DNA of 45,981 nucleotides from Sporomusa silvacetica DSM 10669 (GCF_002257705.1 NZ_LSLK01000068.1:1-45981); one strand, 5' to 3'. Positions 33,501 through 43,216 are shown, counted from the stretch's first letter. Notes: generated by a model from the sequence alone, not told the origin. Translations and numbers: made by a program.

Positions 33501-34559
33501 TCAGGCTTCATTAGCAAGTTCGGTAAGTTGCTCGGTTATACTGGTAATTTCCTCTACACTGGCCGTTATTTCTTGAATAGCTGCTGCTTGTTGTTCAACA
33601 GTTAGCGCCGTTTCGCTGCCCATAGCAACTGTACGATCAACAGAATTCCTTATTAAGGTAGTAAACTCTTTAATTTTTCCAACCGTTGCTTTGGAATCAG
33701 CCGATAGTTTTCTGATTTCTTGCGCTACAACTCCGAAACCTAATCCCGCTTCTCCTGCTCTGGCTGCCTCAATGGCTGCATTTAACCCTAAGAGACGGGT
33801 TTCGTCGGCAATCTCTTTAATTAGATCCATAACACCATTAATTTCACCAGTGACAGAGTTTACCTTGCCTATCTCAGTATTTAAATTGTTCTGATTATCG
33901 CTTACAGAACCTGCAGAAGCAGCTAATTCCTCCATGGTTGCTGAAATTTGATGCAAGCTGTCGTCTAACACCATAGCTACCGATTTTAATTTTAGATGCT
34001 GAAAAGCATTCTTAGACATATTATTGGCAACCGTAAAAAGAACATTAGCTGCTGCTTCAATACCCTCTCTTGATAAAATTCGAACTTCCTTAGCAGCTTC
34101 GACATATCCGTCGCCATCAACGCCTATTTCACCCGCAATTCTTCTATATTTATTTTCATCGGGACTTGACGTAAGAACTTGTCCACCTAATATTGTGCCA
34201 AGTAATTTACCTTCAACAATAATCGGCGCTGCAAAGTCAATCAATCCAGCATGGCATTCATATACAACAGGTCTGCCAATTCTTACAGCCTCTTCCCCGC
34301 CTTTGCGATGTGATTCAGCACAGCGTTTATCACCGCATTCTGTGGAGTGAGTATAATCCATACAGAATCGGGTATAGCAACTTGGATTGGTAACAGGCTT
34401 TCCGTCTGGATCAACTGTTACGCTAGCTACACCGACTCCCTTTGCAAAATCATCCTGAAATTTTTGTAAAAAATCAATATTAATTACATCGGTGAGCTTA
34501 AGTGTGGATAAATTCACTTCGTAACTAGTAGATTTGTTCTCTAACCCTGGCTTGCTCAT
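33501..34559 (-). CDS. Soluble chemoreceptor with PocR sensor domain
   Basis: 352 residues, no membrane segment. The N-terminal PocR domain (about residues 20-175) has the Cys pattern of the family: NPSCYTRFCMDYTHSTECGD, CAESH, then YECHAGLIDFAAPIIVEGKLLGTILGGQ. The C-terminal half is a methyl-accepting signalling domain with the tip ETRLLGLNAAIEAARAG. PocR domains bind small organic ligands (the prototype controls propanediol use), and the Cys cluster hints at metal or redox sensing. Monocistronic, ribosome site AGGAGG before ATG 34557-34559. Confidence 0.88.
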   Translation of the reverse strand: MSKPGLENKSTSYEVNLSTLKLTDVINIDFLQKFQDDFAKGVGVASVTVDPDGKPVTNPSCYTRFCMDYTHSTECGDKRCAESHRKGGEEAVRIGRPVVYECHAGLIDFAAPIIVEGKLLGTILGGQVLTSSPDENKYRRIAGEIGVDGDGYVEAAKEVRILSREGIEAAANVLFTVANNMSKNAFQHLKLKSVAMVLDDSLHQISATMEELAASAGSVSDNQNNLNTEIGKVNSVTGEINGVMDLIKEIADETRLLGLNAAIEAARAGEAGLGFGVVAQEIRKLSADSKATVGKIKEFTTLIRNSVDRTVAMGSETALTVEQQAAAIQEITASVEEITSITEQLTELANEA

Positions 34560-34804
34560 GTAAATTCCTCCTAATAATTTTTCTGTTGAACGAAGTACCT
34601 ATAGTAATTGTTTATTCTACAGTCTTCCCTTTACCATTCATTTGATATTTCTTTATACTCAACTATTAATGCAAAACACATGCCAATATTCACTTTTACT
34701 CTTAAATAATAATTGACAGGCGAAACCTCTGGAAAAGCACCGATAATCTTCATCATTACAAATCTTTTTCTTGATAAATTCCGACTTTAGTTTATTATTT
34801 CAAT

Positions 34805-35045
34805 AACAAAAATTGCATTATATGCAATTTTTGTTTGAAAATTTTGACGAACTCAGAAGTTCATATAGCAAAAATCCCCTCCGCAAAATGCAGAGGGGAC
34901 CTACGACCCAGAAGAAAATTCGCAGTACAATAGAAAACGTACCGCTGAACACAAATAAATAACTTGCGCGGACGCCGACTGATGTACATACAGCCCCAAA
35001 AACACGGCACTTAAAATTATAGCCGTGTTTTGGGGCTGTATGTAC
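34805..35045. repeat. Three consecutive hairpins in a gene-free stretch
   Basis: (1) AACAAAAATTGCAT / ATGCAATTTTTGTT, 34805-34835; (2) TCCCCTC / GAGGGGA, 34875-34899; (3) 24-25-bp arms starting GTACATACAGCCCC, 34984-35045, with one unpaired A and loop ACTTAAAATTATA. The third is placed 36 nt beyond the rubrerythrin stop and can terminate it. The rest of 34560-35080 contains no gene I can support. Confidence 0.6.
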
Positions 35046-35080
35046 CATAAAAATCTGCTTCTTCTCAATGAACTATTTCG

Positions 35081-35617
35081 TTAAAAATTAGCAGCCTTAA
35101 TTTCAAAATATGCTCTGGGGTGATCACAAACAGGACATTTTCCTGGAGCCTCATATCCATAGTGAACATGACCACAGTTAGCGCATACCCATATTTGCTT
35201 TTCTTCCCGCTTGAAGATAGTACTTTTATTTAAATTATCCAGCAGCTTCTTGTATCTTTCTTCATGCTCTTTTTCAATAGCCGCTACTGACTCAAATAGA
35301 AACGCAATTTCCTTAAAGCCTTCTGCCTTGGCCGTTTGAGCAAACTCGGCGTACATTTCTGTCCATTCGTAATGTTCTCCCGCTGCGGCATCCATCAAAT
35401 TGGCATAAGTATCAGGGATACCGTCGTGTAAGAGTTTAAACCAGATTTTTGCATGTTCTTTTTCATTACCTGCTGTTTCCTCAAAAATATCTGCGATCTG
35501 ATTGAATCCTTCTTTACGGGCTTTAGACGCATAATAAGTATATTTATTTCTCGCTTGTGATTCTCCGGCAAAAGCAGCCAAAAGATTCGCTTCTGTTTTT
35601 GTTCCCTTTAAACTCAT
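35081..35617 (-). CDS. rbr: Rubrerythrin
   Basis: Peroxide-reducing diiron protein, 178 residues. The ferritin-like domain has the two helices with iron ligands ETAGNEKEHAKIWF and ESVAAIEKEHEERY (E-x-x-H). The C-terminal rubredoxin-like knuckle is CANCGHVH and CPVCDHP (C-x-x-C pairs, about residues 145 and 162). ATG 35615-35617 is favoured over ATG 35621-35623, because GGGAG is 7 nt before the former and only 1 nt before the latter. It follows desulfoferrodoxin by 19 nt, making an oxygen-defence operon. Confidence 0.95.
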   Translation of the reverse strand: MSLKGTKTEANLLAAFAGESQARNKYTYYASKARKEGFNQIADIFEETAGNEKEHAKIWFKLLHDGIPDTYANLMDAAAGEHYEWTEMYAEFAQTAKAEGFKEIAFLFESVAAIEKEHEERYKKLLDNLNKSTIFKREEKQIWVCANCGHVHYGYEAPGKCPVCDHPRAYFEIKAANF

Positions 35618-35636
35618 AAACATACTCCCTTTCTAG

Positions 35637-36014
35637 TTAGATAGTAGTTTTCCAAAGACCGTGAAGGTTGCAATAAGCATAAATTTCTACGTTCTCTTTA
35701 TCGCAGAAAATTGCCTCAGGCTTATCTGACGGGGAAAGAGAAATACGCTGAGTACCAGTGTCATCAGTAACGGCAATCCATTCGATATAATGTGCTTCCG
35801 TCATCGGATGTTCAACACTGCCCACTTTGACATACAATTTTCCATCCTTGCGTTCAGCAACAGGAACATGTTTTTCGGCAGCGGCATCAGTGGTATTAGC
35901 CTCCAATTTTTCCATTGGTTTACCACAGCAGACTAGCTGTCCTCCGCCATTTTTAATCAGCCCAACAATATTTCCGCAAACATTGCAGCGAAAAAATTTA
36001 ATGCCTTCTTTCAT
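35637..36014 (-). CDS. dfx: Desulfoferrodoxin (superoxide reductase)
   Basis: 125 residues, two-domain form. The N-terminal desulforedoxin site is FRCNVCG and LVCCGKPM (four Cys, about residues 9-31). The superoxide-reductase centre has EKHVP (Glu and first His), VEHPMTEAHYIEW (His) and IYAYCNLHGLW (Cys and His ligands). It reduces superoxide to peroxide, which the cotranscribed rubrerythrin removes. A ribosome site GAGGTAG lies before ATG 36012-36014. Promoter and dyad are at 36044-36133. Confidence 0.95.
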   Translation of the reverse strand: MKEGIKFFRCNVCGNIVGLIKNGGGQLVCCGKPMEKLEANTTDAAAEKHVPVAERKDGKLYVKVGSVEHPMTEAHYIEWIAVTDDTGTQRISLSPSDKPEAIFCDKENVEIYAYCNLHGLWKTTI

Positions 36015-36043
36015 TTTTACTACCTCACTTTCTTTTTTTATTT

Positions 36044-36133
36044 ACTAGTTATCACTACTAGTTTCTTCATATATTTGCCACTTACTATAATAACTCCTGC
36101 AAATATTCTATGGTTTTAGCGCTATTTCGGCAA
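36044..36133 (-). promoter_or_regulatory. Promoter and dyad of the dfx-rbr operon
   Basis: Minus strand TTGCCG (36128-36133), 17-nt spacer, TAGAAT (36105-36110). Nearer the gene, ACTAGT (36044-36049) recurs as ACTAGT (36057-36062), giving ACTAGTTATCACTACTAGT, possibly a stress-regulator site. The sequence from 36134 to 36323 shows no gene. Confidence 0.5.
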
Positions 36134-36324
36134 AATTAATATGCAGCATGTTTATCCTGGGCAAGTTTTCAACGTGCCGGTTCAGTTTGAACGAAATATC
36201 TTGCGATTTAATTTCCTACTCTTCTAATAAAATAAGTCCTTCTTTTTGGCGATGTCCGTCCTGCTTATTCTTCTCACACCTAACGATATAGCATATCATT
36301 AGTACTGCACCATCAAACTAAAAG

Positions 36325-36354
36325 ATCTGCCTCGGATTGATCTCCGAGGCAGAT
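36325..36354 (-). terminator. Terminator of the RND operon
   Basis: ATCTGCCTCGG and CCGAGGCAGAT pair perfectly around 8 nt; in the minus direction the stem is followed by CTTTTAGTTTG. It lies 14 nt beyond the pump stop codon. Confidence 0.75.
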
Positions 36355-36367
36355 TAGAGTATTTTAG

Positions 36368-39300
36368 TTAATCTACAGCTTTCCCGTGCGAATGAATCCC
36401 GAACTTAGCTTTCATCCAAGCAGCAAAGGTATGAAGGCTTCTCCCTTTACTATCTGATTTGCGCTCAAAGAAAAGGAATATAATCGGTATGATAACCAGG
36501 GTAAAAACTGTTGACGTTAATAGTCCACCGATTAATACCCAGGCCATGCTTACTCTTGTTTCTGAGCCTTCTGTGATGGCGAGTGCTGTTGGTAACATAC
36601 CTACGATCATTGTAAGTGTTGTCATGAAAATAGGCTTTAGTCTTGTTTTACCGGCTTCAATGACAGCTTCATAAGCTGGTATACCGCGATCCATAAGTGT
36701 CAAAGTGTAATCGAGTAAAAGAGTACCGTTCTTGGCGACCAAACCATCCATAACCAGTACTCCTATGAGTGAGTAGAGGTTAATTGTATTATGTGTGATT
36801 GCCAAAAAGAGTAGTGAACCGATTAATCCTAGAGGAAGTGAAAACATACGGACTAACGGTGTAATCAAAGATTCATAAAGAAGCGCGAGCAACATGTAGA
36901 CTAATACTAGTGATAAGGCAAGCACTTGAAACATTTCGCTAAAGGTATCATTCATACTAGTTGCTTGACCGGCAAAGTTGTAAGTGATATCTGACCCTAA
37001 TACATCTGGTGTTAGTTTTGGCGAAATATCAGCAAGAATCTGCTGTAAAGGACGGTCTGTAATGTTTGCTTGTATAGTGATCGAGCGTTGTTTATCGGTA
37101 CGAAGCAGCATGACAGGACCCGTCCCATCAGTAATAGTAGCTACATCCCCAAGGGATATTTGATGGTTACCGGCCATAATCGGCAAGGAACGGATGTCGC
37201 TTGCTGTAAACCCGTCGCTACCGTGTAACCGGACTTTGACAGTTGTATCTTGTCCATCATTTGTTGGGTCATTAGCATATACTCCAGCTGACTGCCCTGA
37301 AATAGCAGTAGAAAAGACATTTGTGACTTCGGTAACAGACGAATTATAGAAGTTTAGTTTATCACGGTTCACTGATAACTGGATTTCAGGCATTCCTTCT
37401 GTGTAGGAACTGCGAACATCTTTGATCCCGGGAATTTGAAGAAGAACTGCTTGCACTTGGGAGCTCGCCTTTACTAAATGATCCATATTAGCGCCAAGAA
37501 GTTGGATTTGAACCGGTGTTGACGGTCCGCCGCCGCTCCTACCTGCGCTTGAGACGCCGGCAACGGAAGACTGTGTTTCATTTACCCTAATCGTAGCATT
37601 GGGAATGTTTTTTGCAGTATAAGCACGCACTTGGTCGGTGATTTCCCAGATACTCCGCTTACGGTCTTTTCTATCAACAAGCTGTACTGATAGTGAGCCA
37701 TTGTTGCTTGTTGGGCTGCCAATGCTGGAAAGGTAGTTTGTTACTTCCGGAATTGTTGATAAATACTGTTCTAGATTTGCAATAACAATATTGGTTTGGT
37801 TAATGTTTTGTCCAACAGGCAGTTCAACAGAAATCCTGAAACTGCCTTCATCTGTCCGCGGCATATATTCTGACCCAATTATACCGAGCGGAATAAGTGA
37901 AACAGCAAAAACAAAGATAAGCAAAACGCAAGTGATTACTTTTTTACTATTTCCTAATGCCCACCGCAAAATAAATTCGTATTTTGTAATTGCACCCAAT
38001 TCCAGGCGATCCATAAAGTCCCAAACAGGACCTTTTGCTTCAGGCAAGCCATTTTTGAAAAAACGCGAGGCAATCATAGGTGTAAGCGTAAAGGATACAA
38101 ACATGGAGAAAAGTGTAGCAAAAACGATTGTTAGGCCAAACTGACGGAAGAACTGCCCTGTCATACCTGTCATAAAAGCAATCGGCAAAAATACAACGAC
38201 GTCACAAAGCGTAATCGCAATGGCAGCCATGCCAATTTCAGTACGCCCTTCTTCTGCTGCTATATTTGCCGGTTTTCCCATATTCATGTGTCTGTGTATA
38301 TTTTCTAAGACAACAATGGAGTCGTCAACTAAAATACCAATACAGAGTGCCATCCCCATCAATGACATCATGTTAAAGGAAAAACCTGCGATATACATAG
38401 CAAAGAAGGTTGAAATAAGCGATGTTGGAATTGCAATAATGACGGCTGCGGTAGAACGCCAGCCCCGCAGGAACAGATACAAAATGAGCCCTGTTGTGCA
38501 AAGACCTTCAACCAGACTCGCAAACGTTGTATGGAGTGAGTTGCTAACATATTCAGAAGTATTGGTTATTACTGTAAATTGATAATCAGGATATTCGGCT
38601 CGCAGCGAAGTTAATTGTGCGGAAACGCCGTTTGCAGTATTAACAATATTTGCATCACTATTCATATAGACAGATAAAGAAACAGCATCTGTTCCATTTG
38701 TCCGACCATAACGGCTTACCCGGGCATCTTGTTCTTGAATTATGGCAACATCCTTGAGCGGAATTCGAATACCGTCGGCGTTAGTTATTTGTAATTTGCC
38801 AATTTCGTCAGGAGATTTGTACTGGGCGAGAAGCCGGACATCAGATTGTGTTTTATCATTATAAACAGTACCAGAAGGCAGTAATTGGTTTTCTTGTTTA
38901 ATCTTACTCACAATTTGATTGAGTCCAAGATTATAAAACCTCAGCTTGTTTTTATCAACCTCGACAGCGACTTCCTTATCACGTCCACCATAAAGCTGGA
39001 CTTCAGAAACACCATCTGCCCGTTGTATTCTCTCTTTAAAAACATTATTGGCTTTGGTGTAAACGTCTGCCAGCGGTTGATTGGATGTTACAGCAATTTC
39101 TACAATAGGCGTGGCGTTAATATCACGTTTAACAACCACAGGTTCATCAATACCGTCTGGCAGCTTCCTTCGTACTGCGTTTACTTGCTTTGTTGCATCA
39201 ATTGACGCAATATCTGCATTGGCAGTAAAGTCAAATTCTAAAATGATATTGGCGTTTTCCGGGCGGGCAATAGCAGTCATATGTTTCAAATGGGCAACAG

Positions 39301-39517
39301 AGGATAAGGAGTCCTCAAGCGGTTTGATGACTTGTGTTTCCATTTCTTCTGTTCCGGCGCCTGGATAGCGTACAGTAACAGTAACATAAGGGGTATTAAG
39401 CGCAGGCAGAAGCTCAACACCGATCTTGCTGAAGCTATATAGGCCCAATACCACAAAAAGCATGATGATCATTGTGATGCCTATTGGTTTTTGAATCGAA
39501 AATTTTGTGATGTTCAA
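36368..39517 (-). CDS. RND-type multidrug efflux pump (HAE1/AcrB family)
   Basis: Inner-membrane proton/drug antiporter of about 1049 residues, 12 membrane segments and two large periplasmic loops. Opening FSIQKPIGITMIIMLFVVLGL, the proton-relay Asp segment GILVDDSIVVLENIHRH in helix 4 (double Asp present), and VLVMDGLVAKNGTLLLDY in helix 10 are diagnostic. The start is taken as TTG 39515-39517 (8 nt after GGAGG, giving the usual M-N-I-x-x-F-x-I start); GTG 39524-39526 is too close. It is read 32 nt after the adaptor gene. An outer-membrane channel is not in the window. Confidence 0.93.
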   Translation of the reverse strand: MNITKFSIQKPIGITMIIMLFVVLGLYSFSKIGVELLPALNTPYVTVTVRYPGAGTEEMETQVIKPLEDSLSSVAHLKHMTAIARPENANIILEFDFTANADIASIDATKQVNAVRRKLPDGIDEPVVVKRDINATPIVEIAVTSNQPLADVYTKANNVFKERIQRADGVSEVQLYGGRDKEVAVEVDKNKLRFYNLGLNQIVSKIKQENQLLPSGTVYNDKTQSDVRLLAQYKSPDEIGKLQITNADGIRIPLKDVAIIQEQDARVSRYGRTNGTDAVSLSVYMNSDANIVNTANGVSAQLTSLRAEYPDYQFTVITNTSEYVSNSLHTTFASLVEGLCTTGLILYLFLRGWRSTAAVIIAIPTSLISTFFAMYIAGFSFNMMSLMGMALCIGILVDDSIVVLENIHRHMNMGKPANIAAEEGRTEIGMAAIAITLCDVVVFLPIAFMTGMTGQFFRQFGLTIVFATLFSMFVSFTLTPMIASRFFKNGLPEAKGPVWDFMDRLELGAITKYEFILRWALGNSKKVITCVLLIFVFAVSLIPLGIIGSEYMPRTDEGSFRISVELPVGQNINQTNIVIANLEQYLSTIPEVTNYLSSIGSPTSNNGSLSVQLVDRKDRKRSIWEITDQVRAYTAKNIPNATIRVNETQSSVAGVSSAGRSGGGPSTPVQIQLLGANMDHLVKASSQVQAVLLQIPGIKDVRSSYTEGMPEIQLSVNRDKLNFYNSSVTEVTNVFSTAISGQSAGVYANDPTNDGQDTTVKVRLHGSDGFTASDIRSLPIMAGNHQISLGDVATITDGTGPVMLLRTDKQRSITIQANITDRPLQQILADISPKLTPDVLGSDITYNFAGQATSMNDTFSEMFQVLALSLVLVYMLLALLYESLITPLVRMFSLPLGLIGSLLFLAITHNTINLYSLIGVLVMDGLVAKNGTLLLDYTLTLMDRGIPAYEAVIEAGKTRLKPIFMTTLTMIVGMLPTALAITEGSETRVSMAWVLIGGLLTSTVFTLVIIPIIFLFFERKSDSKGRSLHTFAAWMKAKFGIHSHGKAVD

Positions 39518-39549
39518 GCAAGGCACCTCCTAGGTAATTGATCGGCGCT

Positions 39550-40800
39550 CTATTGGTCGTTAGTAGTAGGAGTAACCGTAATACCTGTTTTTAAGCGAGA
39601 TAAATTGGTTACTGCAATCTGTTCGCCTTCGTTAATTCCACTAATAATTTCAAGGCTTTTATCATTACGGAGACCAAGCTTGACAACACGATCTGTTACT
39701 TGATTATTGGAATCCACAACAAAAATATGGTCTGTCCCGTTTAAAGATAGTACCGCTTCTTTAGGAACAAATAGGGTTTGCCTCCTTAAGGGAACGGTAA
39801 TATTCGTGCGGGCGAACATGCCGGTTTTGATATTGTCATCTCTGCTATCAAGAGCAATACGAACGGTAAAGGTTTGTGTTTTGGAATCCATAGACGGGCT
39901 AATGTAAATAATTCTTCCGGTATAGGTTTTTCCAATTGAGTCAATGGAAATATCAACAGGCATCCCATTTACAATTTGCCCAATGTCTTGTTCAGACACC
40001 GAACAGTCAACATAAATGTTACTATTGTCAACAATGGATAGCAACTTTTGCCCTGTTTGGGCCATCATTCCGACTTCGGCCTGACGATAGCCAATAACCC
40101 CATCTCTTGGCGCCCGCAAAGTTAAATCACTTCTTTGGTTTTGTAATGAATCTACAGCAGCATGAGCTTTGTCACGCGCCGCTTGCTTGGATTCAACGGC
40201 TGCCGCATTGCCGCCGACAATTTGTTTTGAATAGCTGTTCATGGACGACTCTGCGGCGGTCATTACCTGTTCTGCATTTTCTAATGCTTCTTTGGATGTA
40301 GCACCTATGTCATATAGCCTTTTATAACGCTGATAATTGATAACGCTATGTTGGTAGTCGGACTGGGATTTTTGATAACTGGCATCAAAGGTAGCATTAC
40401 TTTCCACCGCGTCAGCGTCTGCCTGTCTCGAAGCAGCTGCGTTTTGCGCCAAAGCTGCGTCGACATCGCTGGTATCCTGAACAATCAGAATTTGTCCTGG
40501 CGCAACGTGATCTCCTAAGCCAACATTTACCTGCATAATTTTGCCGGAATATTTAGCCGTAATATCAACTTGGGATTCGGGAACAGTCTGTCCAGTGAGT
40601 TCGATTTGTCTTGTCATGTCCTTACGTTGGAGCAACATAACATCGACTGCAGGTTTTAAATCGCTGGTATGCTGCACTTTTGCGGAACCTTTTACTTGGT
40701 ATCCAAGAAATGAGAAACCTGCTACAGTAATAACTGCAACAATGATTACTGCTTTAGTTTTCATGCTACTTCTTAGTAACATTTGTATTACTTTTTTCAC
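39550..40800 (-). CDS. RND efflux periplasmic adaptor (membrane fusion protein)
   Basis: About 416 residues. An N-terminal hydrophobic anchor (TKAVIIVAVITVAGFSFLGY) precedes the beta-barrel/lipoyl/hairpin layout: ITAKYSGKIMQVNVGLGDHVAPGQIL (first lipoyl half), a coiled-coil hairpin with many Ala/Gln/Ser (about residues 115-200), LRAPRDGVIGYRQAEVGMMAQTGQKLLSIVD (second half), and a C-terminal membrane-proximal domain. No lipobox Cys. GTG 40798-40800 has AGGTGA 5 nt ahead and is preferred to GTG 40807-40809. Cotranscribed with the RND pump. Confidence 0.9.
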   Translation of the reverse strand: MKKVIQMLLRSSMKTKAVIIVAVITVAGFSFLGYQVKGSAKVQHTSDLKPAVDVMLLQRKDMTRQIELTGQTVPESQVDITAKYSGKIMQVNVGLGDHVAPGQILIVQDTSDVDAALAQNAAASRQADADAVESNATFDASYQKSQSDYQHSVINYQRYKRLYDIGATSKEALENAEQVMTAAESSMNSYSKQIVGGNAAAVESKQAARDKAHAAVDSLQNQRSDLTLRAPRDGVIGYRQAEVGMMAQTGQKLLSIVDNSNIYVDCSVSEQDIGQIVNGMPVDISIDSIGKTYTGRIIYISPSMDSKTQTFTVRIALDSRDDNIKTGMFARTNITVPLRRQTLFVPKEAVLSLNGTDHIFVVDSNNQVTDRVVKLGLRNDKSLEIISGINEGEQIAVTNLSRLKTGITVTPTTNDQ

Positions 40801-41133
40801 TTGTTTCACCTCGCCAACAGTTTGCTTGCCAAAGGTTGCTGCTAAAAAGACTTTATTAACCCGTAAAAATCTAACCTCACTACCTTTTACATCTTTTAAG
40901 GAATGATAACTAGATTCTTGAGAAATAGTAAGGTGTTATATATTCGACATTATCTGGAGCATCGTGGTGAAATTGAGGAAATGCAGCGTTTTGAAATCGA
41001 CTTGGATAGTAGTTATTATTATATTATAATACTATCGTTTTTTTTGAACTTCTTTAGATTGGGACGAGCAAGCCTTACCGATCTCTATTACGCCGCAGGA
41101 TCGATCTCCGCTCGAGGGAACAGTAGAAGGAAC
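40801..41133. other. Intergenic, promoter region of the RND operon
   Basis: Between the adaptor and the hairpin at 41134. One open stretch exists on the plus strand, but it runs through the hairpin and has no ribosome site. I see no RNA or mobile element. Confidence 0.45.
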
Positions 41134-41188
41134 AGTAGGGGCGTTTCTTTTTCATCAACAAAGTTGACGGAAAAGAAACGCCCCTACT
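41134..41188. repeat. Long perfect inverted repeat
   Basis: 18-bp arms AGTAGGGGCGTTTCTTTT (41134-41151) and its inverse (41171-41188), loop with an inner TCAAC/GTTGA pair. Could be a factor-independent terminator or the end of an extinct mobile element. No gene is seen from 41189 to 41463. Confidence 0.6.
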
Positions 41189-41463
41189 GGTTCAACCCGA
41201 CAAACCCATGAAGGTCGGCGGATCGCAGGCAAGTATTATTTACCTCCGGCTAGAAAAAAATCGTTTAGACAACGTCTAAGCGAATATAAAACAAACATAT
41301 TAAATTTTATCCGCACCCAGACACTCTTTGAAATCGGCCTATTTCGGCTCTATCAAGATTACTAGTATTATAAATCAACCCTGCTTTTTAAGCAAATTTT
41401 AAATTGCTCCAACTCCAAGTTTCAGTCAACAAAGCCTTCTAAAAAGCCTCATATAATAGAAGC

Positions 41464-42462
41464 TTAGCAAAATGAATTGACCAATGATATTTTGCCAGTT
41501 GCCTTTCCTGACTCAAGATACTCGTGGGCTTTACTGATATCAGTGAAGGCAAATTTTTGTGGATCCTGCAGAATGCGTAAACTTCCTTGTTCAATTAATT
41601 TTCTCGCCTGGTCTAAGATTATTCCATGACGCTCCCGCTCAATATCAAATAGCATGGGTGCGGTCATCAACAATGCGTGAAGGGTAATAGCTTTTGAATG
41701 CATCGTTCCTATGTTAAGCGTGGCTCTAGCGTTGGTAGTACAAACCGTACCCTTGAGTTTGACAGCATCGAAACTATGAATCAGATTATTTCCTCCCACT
41801 GTATCGAAAACTGCATCAAATCCCTTACCGTCGGTAAATTTAGCCACATAACTTTCAACTGATTCATCATTAGCCACAATTACATAATCCGCACCATATT
41901 CTTTTGTGATAGCAACTTTTTCTGGGTTCGTGACAGTACCGTAAACAATAGCCCCTTGCTGTTTCGCCAATTGCACTGCGATATGACCTACGCCCCCCGC
42001 AGCACCATGTATTAAAAGTTTTTCTCCCGGTTTCGCTAAGGACTTTTCTACAATTCCTTCCCAGGCAGTTATCGTGACTAGCGGAAATAAAGCTGCCATA
42101 AAGTGATCGATATTTTCTGGTTTTTTGGCTATTAATCGAGCATCAGCTAACATATATTCTGCCAATGCCCCCTGCAATTGACCAACCCCACCGGTACAGC
42201 CAAATACCTGATCCCCCACTTTCCAAGGGTCAGTTCCAGCGCCAACAGCTACAATCTCACCTGAGACGTCGGCATTCAATATGGCAGGCAGCACTGGCCC
42301 TATATTTGCAGCCAATCCAGAGCGAATTTTCGACTCAAGTGGGTTAACACTGCTTGCCACAACTTTTATCAATACATAGCCCTCTCGAAGCTCGGGATTG
42401 ACTACGTCCGCTAACTCAAATACTTCAGGACCCCCGTATTTACGAATTATCATTGCTTTCAT
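41464..42462 (-). CDS. Zinc-independent MDR oxidoreductase (quinone-oxidoreductase-like)
   Basis: 332 residues of the medium-chain dehydrogenase/reductase superfamily. GroES-like half opens MKAMIIRKYGGPEVFEL with VVASSVNPLESKIRSG; the NADPH fold carries LLIHGAAGGVGHIAVQLAKQQGA (A-x-x-G-x-x-G motif). The structural-zinc Cys quartet is absent, which places it with quinone reductase/enoyl-reductase types rather than alcohol dehydrogenases. Reduces a quinone or conjugated carbonyl with NADPH. It reads 63 nt after the cupin gene and may be cotranscribed. Confidence 0.88.
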   Translation of the reverse strand: MKAMIIRKYGGPEVFELADVVNPELREGYVLIKVVASSVNPLESKIRSGLAANIGPVLPAILNADVSGEIVAVGAGTDPWKVGDQVFGCTGGVGQLQGALAEYMLADARLIAKKPENIDHFMAALFPLVTITAWEGIVEKSLAKPGEKLLIHGAAGGVGHIAVQLAKQQGAIVYGTVTNPEKVAITKEYGADYVIVANDESVESYVAKFTDGKGFDAVFDTVGGNNLIHSFDAVKLKGTVCTTNARATLNIGTMHSKAITLHALLMTAPMLFDIERERHGIILDQARKLIEQGSLRILQDPQKFAFTDISKAHEYLESGKATGKISLVNSFC

Positions 42463-42525
42463 ATTTTATACCCTTCCTTTCGCAAATTCAAGACGCAGAA
42501 AGCCCCTTTAATTTGTTCATTTCAT

Positions 42526-42864
42526 CTATGACAAAAAGTCTTGGCGGATGGGAGTAAAAATGTCGATAATTACCGAGTCTTCTTCGAGTGCTGCTACACC
42601 ATGCAACATGTTTTTACCAGCGTAAAAACTATCTCCCTGTTTGAGAATTTTTTTCTCGTCTCCAAGTATTATTTCGAAACTGCCTTTGGTGATGTAAGAA
42701 ACTTGCTCATGATCCGCATGCTTGTGGGGCGCGCCAACGCCGCCTTTTTTAAACAGGTTTTCCACCGACATGATGGTATCACCATAGCTCAGTACTCTTT
42801 GCGACTGTTTATCGGTAATTTGCTTATAGCTGACGTTCTGACTTTCTACATTCATTTTGTCCAT
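42526..42864 (-). CDS. Small cupin-domain protein
   Basis: 112 residues, single cupin barrel. Motif 1 PHKHADHEQVSYITKGSFE contains the two His and Glu/Gln ligands; motif 2 is FYAGKNMLHGV with the last His. GGAGG lies 7 nt before ATG 42862-42864. Placed before the quinone-reductase-like gene on the same strand, a common pairing for quinone or reactive-carbonyl response genes, but the actual activity is unknown. Confidence 0.78.
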   Translation of the reverse strand: MDKMNVESQNVSYKQITDKQSQRVLSYGDTIMSVENLFKKGGVGAPHKHADHEQVSYITKGSFEIILGDEKKILKQGDSFYAGKNMLHGVAALEEDSVIIDIFTPIRQDFLS

Positions 42865-43216
42865 TTTGCTGCCTCCTAATTATTTTGTCGTTACGCCATA
42901 TTCCTCTCATTACCAAGGTTCCACTAACTGGAGTAAATTTATCCTGTAACAAGAAAATAAAGAAAAAAGTATTCATTCTAATAATTCAAATTTGATTACT
43001 AAACCAAAAACACCTTTGGAAGATTTTGATGCTCACTATAAACTTATTGATGAGCCGATCGAAAAGATGTAAACTATGGTTATTTCTATTGCCCGTTAAT
43101 TTTATCCTGCATCTTAATTTGCTGGCTAACCATCAAGAAATCAACCCATAAAATAGTATCAATAAATATTTAAATATCTTAAAGGTAACTTATGGTTAAA
43201 TAACGAAGTAACCTTT
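42865..43216. other. Intergenic with hairpin before hfq
   Basis: Mostly AT-rich. AAAGGTAACTT (43181-43191) and AAGTAACCTTT (43206-43216) form a 10 of 11 inverted repeat 37 nt before the hfq start, possibly a regulatory stem. At 42966-43070 the plus strand has a short protein-like run without start codon (ending DEPIEKM), too little to call a gene. Confidence 0.4.

Noticed and set aside
34818..35048. 76-codon minus-strand frame
   Set aside because: It consists largely of three hairpins and has no ribosome site.
40903..41211. 102-codon frame upstream of the RND operon
   Set aside because: No ribosome site, low-complexity Tyr/Ile run, and it crosses a long inverted repeat.
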